NCBI GenBank assembly: GCA_023392535.1
Contig: JAEVYY010000009.1
Location: 1 to 64,000 of the forward strand
Source: Bacillota bacterium
GTDB taxonomy: Bacteria; Bacillota; Clostridia; Lachnospirales; Lachnospiraceae
DNA length: 64,000 nucleotides
Reading direction: 5' to 3'
Shown here: piece by piece, positions 57,274-64,000 of the stretch
Numbering within the stretch: position 1 is the first letter of the stretch
Layout of the letters: every line of letters begins with the position of its first letter
Position numbers and translations under genes: made by a program
The notes under the pieces: model-generated
What the model was told of the DNA's origin: nothing
Database searches by the model: none
Seen by the model: the letters and a program-made list of their open reading frames with translations, nothing else

Positions 57274-57299
57274 GTTTGCTCCGATCTATAAAACAGGTA

Positions 57300-59537
57300 T
57301 TAGACTCTGACTTTTGTTCCTTTTGAATCTCTTTTACCCAGCTTTAATTTGTTCAATTCAATTTTTTTATCCTTGTATACGATGTCTTGATCAATTGAAT
57401 TCTGTGTATAATACACTGATGTAAGAAAATCATTTTCCACTAATTTCATTCCTCTTACACCGATTGCTCCTTTTTTCTTTTCCGGAATTTCCTCTAATGG
57501 AAATCTCAGAAAATAGCCTCCATTTGTTTGTAGCACAATATTCTTCTGCTCATGAAAAACAGAAACATTTATCAGCTCGTCCTCCATCTGTAGCTTTGTG
57601 GCTGCTATCGTTCGCTTGCTCACATCAAATTCACTACCATCTACAACTTTCAGCATCGATAGCTTTGTCACAAAAATAAGTCTGTATAAATTCAACTCCA
57701 TTTGACTGGCAATCAACAGAAGTTCTTCTTTTGCAGAATCAAAATTACTAATATTATCAATCGGTATCCCTTTATCACGGAATTTTCCAAAAGGAATATC
57801 GATGACTTTAATCGTATGAAGCTGTCCTTTATTGGTAAACAAACAGATCTTTCCTGTATTCTTGCACATTAATATATATTTATTTTCGGTAAGAGCAGCG
57901 TCTTTATTTCTGTCAAAAGTTGTCAAATCAATGGTTTTTGCATATCCAAAGCGATCCATTAAAAATACAACTTCCATTTCTTCTATTTTATTTTCTTCAT
58001 ACACAGCTTCTTTCGCATTTTCAACACTTGTTCTTCTTGCTCTTGCATATTCCTTTTTTATGGATTCTAATTCCTTAATAATAACTTGTGCCATCGAGTC
58101 TTTTCGATCTAAAATATCTTCATAACGATAAATATTCGCCATGGTAGTTTCATGTTCATTCATTAAAGCTTCTAATTCAAGACCAATTAATTTATAGAGC
58201 TTCATTTCCAGAATCGCATTTGCCTGATTTTCCGTGAACATCAGTTGTTGTGCCATAATATTTGACTCTTTTGACTTAAATCGAATGCCTTCCGTCGCTC
58301 CATCCATCAAGCACTTTTTTGCCATATTTCTGTCTTTGGAACCACGTAAAATCTCAATTATCAAATCGATTACATTACACGCTTTAATTAAACCTTCTTG
58401 TATTTCTTTTCTTTCTAATTCTTTCTTTAATAAAGTCGTGTATTTTCTTGTTGCTACTTCATATTGGAACTGAACGCTTCGAGCAATTATTTTTTTAATA
58501 CCCATTGTCTCCGGACGGCCGTGATCAATGGCAAGCATATTAACTCCGAAGGTATCTTCTAAACGTGTCTTCTTATATAACATGTTAATAAAATTATCCA
58601 CATTTGCATCTTTTCGAAGTTCTATAACAATACGAATTCCTTCTTTGGATGATTGATTGGAGATATCTATGATATCTGCTGTTTTCTTAGTTTCTGACAA
58701 AGCAGCCACATCACTAAGAAATTTGCCAATATTCAGGCCGATCATCGTATAAGGAATTTCTGTGATTACAATATTTGTCTTTCCGTTTTTTCCTTTTTCA
58801 ACGGTAACTTTACCACGAAGCTTTATTTTCCCGGTTCCTGTTTCATAAATGTTATATAAGTCATCTTTATTGATAACAATACCACCCGTTGGGAAATCAG
58901 GTCCCTTGATATATTTCATCAATTCTTTTGTTGTAATAGTAGTATCTTTCATATAAGCTTTTGTAGCATCAATAACTTCCGAAAGATTATGAGGTGGAAT
59001 ACTGGTGGTCATACCAACCGCAATCCCCTCCGCACCATTTACCAGGAGATTCGGTATTTTCACAGGAAGAACACTTGGTTCCTTTTCTGTTTCATCAAAA
59101 TTGGGAATGAAATCAACCACATTTTTATCAAGGTCTGCAAGATAAGCCTCTTGTGTTATCTTTTCCAGCCGGGCTTCCGTATAACGCATAGCAGCAGCAC
59201 CGTCGCCCTCGATATTACCAAAATTTCCATGTCCATCGATCAAGGGAAGTCCTTTTTTAAATTCCTGAGACATAACTACTAAAGCATCATAAATCGAACT
59301 GTCTCCATGAGGATGATATTTTCCCATGGTATCCCCTACGATACGGGCACTCTTTCGATATGGTCTATCATACCGTATCCCAAGTTCATACATATCATAT
59401 AAGGTTCGTCTTTGTACCGGTTTTAATCCATCCCTGACATCTGGCAAAGCTCGGGCAACAATGACGCTCATGGCATAATCAATATATGATTTCTGCATTA
59501 CCTCGGAATATTCCGTTTTAATTATATTGTCTTCCAT
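57300..59537 (-). CDS. parC: DNA topoisomerase IV subunit A
   Basis: A 745-residue type IIA topoisomerase A subunit. DGLKPVQRRTLYDMYELGI, HPHGDSSIYDALV and GAAAMRYTEARL with the cleavage tyrosine Y119 are present. The GyrA box is not seen in the C-terminal propeller, which favours topoisomerase IV. It lies 14 bp after parE. Confidence 0.92.
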   Translation of the reverse strand: MEDNIIKTEYSEVMQKSYIDYAMSVIVARALPDVRDGLKPVQRRTLYDMYELGIRYDRPYRKSARIVGDTMGKYHPHGDSSIYDALVVMSQEFKKGLPLIDGHGNFGNIEGDGAAAMRYTEARLEKITQEAYLADLDKNVVDFIPNFDETEKEPSVLPVKIPNLLVNGAEGIAVGMTTSIPPHNLSEVIDATKAYMKDTTITTKELMKYIKGPDFPTGGIVINKDDLYNIYETGTGKIKLRGKVTVEKGKNGKTNIVITEIPYTMIGLNIGKFLSDVAALSETKKTADIIDISNQSSKEGIRIVIELRKDANVDNFINMLYKKTRLEDTFGVNMLAIDHGRPETMGIKKIIARSVQFQYEVATRKYTTLLKKELERKEIQEGLIKACNVIDLIIEILRGSKDRNMAKKCLMDGATEGIRFKSKESNIMAQQLMFTENQANAILEMKLYKLIGLELEALMNEHETTMANIYRYEDILDRKDSMAQVIIKELESIKKEYARARRTSVENAKEAVYEENKIEEMEVVFLMDRFGYAKTIDLTTFDRNKDAALTENKYILMCKNTGKICLFTNKGQLHTIKVIDIPFGKFRDKGIPIDNISNFDSAKEELLLIASQMELNLYRLIFVTKLSMLKVVDGSEFDVSKRTIAATKLQMEDELINVSVFHEQKNIVLQTNGGYFLRFPLEEIPEKKKGAIGVRGMKLVENDFLTSVYYTQNSIDQDIVYKDKKIELNKLKLGKRDSKGTKVRV

Positions 59538-59551
59538 ATCTGTCAGCCTTC

Positions 59552-61474
59552 CTATATATCTAATTCTGCATCCACTGCATGATTATAAATAAATTCTTTT
59601 CTTGGGGGTACTTCCGTGCCCATCAACATCTCTGTAACATCGGACGCAAGTCTTGCATCTTCTATCTCGACAAGCTTAAGCATTCTTGTTTTAGGATCTA
59701 ATGTAGTCTCCCATAACTGATCTGCATCCATTTCTCCAAGACCTTTGTATCTTTGTAAGGTAAATGGTCCTTTATGCCTTTTGCGATATCGTTCCAATGC
59801 ACCATCATCATATAAATATTCTTCGTTTCCTTTGCTTGGAATCGCTTTATACAAAGGTGGCATTGCAATATATACATGTCCTTCAAAAATAAGATCTGGC
59901 ATAAACCGATAAAACAAGGTAAGCAACAAAGTACAGATATGTGCGCCATCCACATCGGCATCGGCCATAATAATAATTTTGTCATACTTTAATTTTGAAA
60001 TATCAAAATCATTGCCATAACCTTCCGAAAATCCACAACCAAATGCATTAATCATAGTTTTTATTTCCGCATTTGCCAAAACTTTATCAATACTTGCTTT
60101 CTCCACATTTAATATCTTGCCACGAATGGGAAGGATTGCCTGAAATGCACGATTTCTTGCAGTTTTGGCACTTCCTCCAGCAGAATCACCTTCTACAATA
60201 AAAATTTCACATTGAGATGCAACTCTGGATTCACAATTTGCAAGTTTTCCGTTAGAATCAAATGAAAACTTCTGCTTTGTAAGCATATTTGTCTTTGCTT
60301 TTTCTTCTGTTCTCCTGATTTTTGCTGCTTTTTCAGCGCAAGCAATGATACTTTTGAGCGATTCCAGGTTACGGTCAAAAAAGCGTGTCAATTCTTCGCT
60401 TGTGATCTTACTTACAGACTTTGTTGCATCTTGATTATCTAGCTTCGTCTTTGTTTGACCCTCAAATCTAGGTTCTGGATGTTTGATGGATATTACTGCA
60501 GTCATACCATTTCGGACATCGGAACCTGTAAAATTAGAATCCTTTTCTTTTAGAATATTAAGTTCTCTGGCATAGGAATTAATCACTGTTGTAAACACCG
60601 TTTTAAATCCGGTAAGATGCGTTCCCCCCTCGGCATTATAAATATTATTGCAGAAACCAAGCACATTTTCATGAAATTCATTGATATACTGAAAAGCGAT
60701 CTCAACTCCGATTCCTTCAGACTCTCCAGCAAAATAAATCACATCATGGACAGCCTCTTTATTACGGTTAATATCTTTTACAAAACCAACAATACCATCT
60801 GCTTCATGGAATTCAACGCGTTCGGTCTCTCCATCTCTTTTATCCTCAAACACAATACGCAGATTTGGATTTAAGTATGCTGTTTCATGCATTCTACTCT
60901 TCACTTCATCAGCTTTGAATCTGGTTTTTTCAAAAATTGTATCGTCTGGTAAAAAATTAACGCTTGTCCCAGTTTCTTTTGTTTTACCAATGGTAGGCAA
61001 TAATCCTTCTATTAAATCAATAGCTGGAATCCCTCTCTCATATTTATCCTCATGGATCCAGCCATTCTTTTTGACTCTAACAGTCAATTCTTTAGAAAGT
61101 GCATTTACTACAGAAGAACCCACTCCATGAAGTCCACCACTTGTTTTATATGCACTATTGTCAAATTTTCCACCTGCATGCAAGGTCGTAAATACAAGCC
61201 TTTCTGCACTGATTCCTTTTTCATGCATTTCAATTGGTATTCCACGTCCATTATCCGAAATGGTAGCGGAACCGTCAGCTTCCAAGGTTACCTGTATTTC
61301 ATCACAGAACCCCGCCAAATGCTCATCTACTGAATTATCCACGATTTCATAGATTAAATGGTTCAATCCTTTCGTTGAGACACTGCCTATATACATTCCG
61401 GGTCTTTTACGGACCGCTTCTAACCCTTCTAATACGGTTATGCTTGAAGCATCATACGTATTATTGTTTGCCAT
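59552..61474 (-). CDS. parE: DNA topoisomerase IV subunit B
   Basis: A 640-residue GHKL ATPase. EIVDNSVDEHLAG, DNGRGIPIEMHEK and GGLHGVGSSVVNALS form the ATP site, and EGDSAGGSAK, IRGKILNVEKA and MADADVDGAHI the TOPRIM domain. It is followed by parC, forming a unit separate from gyrAB. Confidence 0.94.
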   Translation of the reverse strand: MANNNTYDASSITVLEGLEAVRKRPGMYIGSVSTKGLNHLIYEIVDNSVDEHLAGFCDEIQVTLEADGSATISDNGRGIPIEMHEKGISAERLVFTTLHAGGKFDNSAYKTSGGLHGVGSSVVNALSKELTVRVKKNGWIHEDKYERGIPAIDLIEGLLPTIGKTKETGTSVNFLPDDTIFEKTRFKADEVKSRMHETAYLNPNLRIVFEDKRDGETERVEFHEADGIVGFVKDINRNKEAVHDVIYFAGESEGIGVEIAFQYINEFHENVLGFCNNIYNAEGGTHLTGFKTVFTTVINSYARELNILKEKDSNFTGSDVRNGMTAVISIKHPEPRFEGQTKTKLDNQDATKSVSKITSEELTRFFDRNLESLKSIIACAEKAAKIRRTEEKAKTNMLTKQKFSFDSNGKLANCESRVASQCEIFIVEGDSAGGSAKTARNRAFQAILPIRGKILNVEKASIDKVLANAEIKTMINAFGCGFSEGYGNDFDISKLKYDKIIIMADADVDGAHICTLLLTLFYRFMPDLIFEGHVYIAMPPLYKAIPSKGNEEYLYDDGALERYRKRHKGPFTLQRYKGLGEMDADQLWETTLDPKTRMLKLVEIEDARLASDVTEMLMGTEVPPRKEFIYNHAVDAELDI

Positions 61475-61490
61475 ATATTCACCCCTTTAT

Positions 61491-62354
61491 TTATATTAAC
61501 TTTTTGGTACATGTGATTGCAAGTGTGCCTGGTCCCAGATGGCATGCAATACTTAAAGATAAATGATCCACGTAAATTAAAAATTGAGGAAACAACTCCT
61601 GCAATTCTGTTTTTAAAACTTCGGCTGCTTCTTCATTATTGGTATGTGCAATCTGTAAGTAAACAGAATCTTTATCCATTCCTCCAAAACGATTGATGAT
61701 ATCACTTTTGATCGCATTTATCATGATTGTTTTCGCCTGAGAAATTGTCCTTGCTTTTGCGAATGCATCCAGCTTTTCTCCTTGAATCTGTAACACCGGT
61801 TTTAGTCGCAAAATGGTGCCAAGTGCTGCAGCAGCTGGTGTAATTCTCCCACCCTTTTTAAGATAATATAAAGTATCCAGCATTATGTAAATACTGGAAT
61901 TAAACTTGTCCTGCTCAAGTATCTTTTTTATTTCACGGGCATTCTTTTCTTCTTTAGACAAGGCAATCGCATCCAATACCGATTGTCTCTGCGTGACAGA
62001 TATTCTTTGATTATCCACCACTTGAACTTTTTCGTTAAAATCTAAGGATAATACATGTGCTGTTTCACAGGAACCACTCAAACCACTTGACATTGGAATA
62101 TGAACGATTTCATCATATTTCCCTAACAGCTCGTTCCACAGCGTCAAAATATCTTCCGGACTAGGCTGTGAAGTAGCAATATTGGCATCTTCACCAAGTC
62201 GCTTATAGAATTCCTCTCTGGTCAGAGTGATTCCTTCATAATATGTTTCGTCCTCTATCATAAATGGCATAGGAACAACAAAAATTCCTAATTTTTCTGC
62301 TTGCTCCTGTGTAATTCCACTATTACTATCTGTTATAATTGCTATGTTTGACAC
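61491..62354 (-). CDS. DegV family protein
   Basis: A 287-residue fatty-acid-binding DegV protein. ITDSNSGITQEQAEKLGIFV at the N-terminus, TSQPSPEDILTLWNEL, SSGLSGSCETAHVL and KKGGRITPAAAALG are diagnostic. Such proteins feed exogenous fatty acids to the FakA kinase. Downstream of recG, upstream of parE. Confidence 0.92.
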   Translation of the reverse strand: MSNIAIITDSNSGITQEQAEKLGIFVVPMPFMIEDETYYEGITLTREEFYKRLGEDANIATSQPSPEDILTLWNELLGKYDEIVHIPMSSGLSGSCETAHVLSLDFNEKVQVVDNQRISVTQRQSVLDAIALSKEEKNAREIKKILEQDKFNSSIYIMLDTLYYLKKGGRITPAAAALGTILRLKPVLQIQGEKLDAFAKARTISQAKTIMINAIKSDIINRFGGMDKDSVYLQIAHTNNEEAAEVLKTELQELFPQFLIYVDHLSLSIACHLGPGTLAITCTKKLI

Positions 62355-62398
62355 AAATATTCCTCCAACTCTCCTGTAACATAAAGAACATTTTACCT

Positions 62399-64000
62399 TT
62401 AGATACTTCTAAAGTCAACCTGTTCCAAACGATTTCTCTCTATGTAATCTTTTAGATCTTCATTCTTTGGAAGTACGAAATCTGCATCTTCCCTCAAAAT
62501 GGTGTCTACTGCCTCGCTAGCCATCTTTAATATACTGGCATCCGTATAGATATCAGCTAATTTAAAATCCATCTGACCACTTTGCCTGATTCCAAAGATA
62601 TCTCCAGGTCCTCTAAGTTTCATATCCTCTTCTGCAATCAAAAAACCATCATTGGAATGATTTAAGATTTCTAAACGCTCCAGTGTGTTTTTATTCTCAT
62701 TTCCACTAATAAAAATACAATAAGATTGATTTTTTCCTCTGCCTACGCGCCCTCTCAACTGATGCAGTTGAGCGAGTCCAAACCTTTCTGCATTCTCGAT
62801 CATCATGACAGTTGCATTCGGAACATTGATTCCGACTTCAATTACCGTTGTAGATACCAGGATATCGATATCGTGGCTCTTAAAAGATTCCATAATTCTA
62901 TTTTTCTCAAAAGTTTTCATCTTCCCATGCAACAGATCAATTCTTATCTGTGGAGGAAAAATCTGTTTTATATGATTGGTATAGTCCGTCACATTTTCAA
63001 CATTTTCCAATTCCCCTTCTTCTACCATAGGACAAATAATATAAATTTGCCTTCCACATGTAATTTCTTTTTCCATAAATTCATATGCCTTTTTTCTATA
63101 AGCTATATTTACAACACAATTTTTTATTGGCATACGATTTGCTGGTAATTCATCAATGACTGATAGATGGAGATCCCCGTACAAGATAATAGCAAGCGTC
63201 CTGGGGATCGGAGTCGCGCTCATGACCAATACGTGAACCGATTCCCCTTTTCCAGCCAATGCTTCTCTCTGTCTTACTCCAAAACGATGTTGTTCATCGG
63301 TCACGACCAAGGCCAGATTTTTATATACTACTTTCTCCTGTATTAAAGCATGGGTACCAAATATAACGTTTACTTTACCTGATTCTATTAAGGAATATAC
63401 TTCTTTTTTTTCTTTTGCCGTTAAAGAGCCTGTTAATAATATTGGTTTTAACGGCAGTTTATAGGCAGCAGTCAAATCCCGTACTGCCTCAAAATGTTGC
63501 TTTGCGAGTACCTCCGTAGGTGCCATCATTGCTCCCTGATACCCATTTGCAACGCACATCAATAAAGACAGTACTGCAATAATTGTTTTACCAGAACCTA
63601 CATCTCCCTGAATCAATCGATTCATAACATTATTGCCTGAAAGATCTGCTTTGACTTCGTTCCATACTTTAGATTGTGCATTGGTAAGCTGATAAGGCAA
63701 TTTTTCCAATAATCGCTTAGTATCCGCTGTTTCCAACATAAAATTTATATTTTTTATCTTACAATTCAGGTCTTTCCTTTTTCTGATAGCCAATAAAAAT
63801 AAAAAAAATTCATTGAAAACAATTCTTTTTCTGGATTCCAAAAGCAAATCTCTGCTCATTGGCATATGTATTTGCTGTAAAGCGCTGGAATAATCCATTA
63901 AATTATATTTTTCAATTACTTCTTTCGTTAGGAATTCTTTTTGTTTCCACTGACTTAAAACTTGTTTCATTGTCTTTTGAATCATACTACTACTGATTCC
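62399..64000 (-). CDS. recG: ATP-dependent DNA helicase RecG (5'-truncated by window)
   Basis: At least 533 residues of RecG; the frame stays open to the window edge (GISSS before the first Met at 63985), so the N-terminal wedge domain lies outside. Helicase motifs are QGDVGSGKTIIAVL, VVTDEQHRFGVRQRE, SATPIPRTLA, STTVIEVGINVPNAT and QLRGRVGRG. RecG reverses forks and branch-migrates junctions. Full length should be about 680. Confidence 0.95.
   Translation of the reverse strand, partial: GISSSMIQKTMKQVLSQWKQKEFLTKEVIEKYNLMDYSSALQQIHMPMSRDLLLESRKRIVFNEFFLFLLAIRKRKDLNCKIKNINFMLETADTKRLLEKLPYQLTNAQSKVWNEVKADLSGNNVMNRLIQGDVGSGKTIIAVLSLLMCVANGYQGAMMAPTEVLAKQHFEAVRDLTAAYKLPLKPILLTGSLTAKEKKEVYSLIESGKVNVIFGTHALIQEKVVYKNLALVVTDEQHRFGVRQREALAGKGESVHVLVMSATPIPRTLAIILYGDLHLSVIDELPANRMPIKNCVVNIAYRKKAYEFMEKEITCGRQIYIICPMVEEGELENVENVTDYTNHIKQIFPPQIRIDLLHGKMKTFEKNRIMESFKSHDIDILVSTTVIEVGINVPNATVMMIENAERFGLAQLHQLRGRVGRGKNQSYCIFISGNENKNTLERLEILNHSNDGFLIAEEDMKLRGPGDIFGIRQSGQMDFKLADIYTDASILKMASEAVDTILREDADFVLPKNEDLKDYIERNRLEQVDFRSI

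Noticed and set aside
62726..63148. A 140-codon plus-strand frame within recG
   Set aside because: It is the antisense shadow of the RecG helicase core and lacks a ribosome binding site.

Overview
The window is a low-GC, gene-dense bacterial chromosome segment from a spore-forming Firmicute, most likely class Clostridia and probably family Lachnospiraceae. That placement is inferred from the AT-rich sequence, strong GGAGG-type ribosome binding sites, L27 with a Prp-cleavable leader, LexA-YneA, short HisG plus HisZ, RecU, YlbJ, two CotF-like coat gene pairs, a SleL-type spore hydrolase and a DUF6385 repeat protein. About 90% is coding and most genes lie on the minus strand. No rRNA, tRNA or CRISPR array was seen.

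Region 1 (1-9,000) is accessory DNA. It starts with three copies of a roughly 19-bp repeat and a truncated TnsA-like fragment, the remains of a transposon. A possible small RNA and two divergent XRE regulators follow. Next comes a minus-strand block of three genes: a DUF2971 protein, a DUF4062 protein and a 1367-residue STAND NTPase with an N-terminal PD-(D/E)XK nuclease-like domain, a NACHT-type core and a long helical C-terminus. This looks like an antiviral (Avs-like) module and is the best candidate for an undescribed system. A roughly 650-bp gene-free stretch with six TATCACA motifs closes the region.

Region 2 (9,000-31,900) is mixed metabolism and spore genes: a CPBP protease, a YjbR-GNAT fusion and three membrane or TPR-like genes; a GntR-controlled deoC-like plus GH1 glycosidase operon with a clear operator; an NlpC/P60 peptidase; glpK; two CotF-type coat pairs; a LysM-GH18 spore hydrolase; dtd and an AI-2E transporter; a tyrosine recombinase; a four-gene operon divergent from a MocR regulator; a flavodoxin; and a DUF6385 protein with six 32-residue repeats.

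Region 3 (31,900-64,000) is conserved housekeeping. The yneA/lexA pair carries four LexA boxes. Then come rsfS-yqeK-nadD-yhbY-obg, rplU-prp-rpmA, and a cluster with NUDIX, a minimal RNase E/G, TIGR03936 and TIGR03960 radical SAM proteins. The histidine operon hisZ-hisG-hisD-hisB-hisIE follows, in which HisIE carries a degenerate HisF-like N-terminal domain. After it lie recU, RluD-type and RsuA-type pseudouridine synthases, an SDR, YgiQ, a HAD phosphatase, ylbJ, a coiled-coil protein, coaD, rsmD, topoisomerase IV (parC, parE), degV, and recG running off the right edge.
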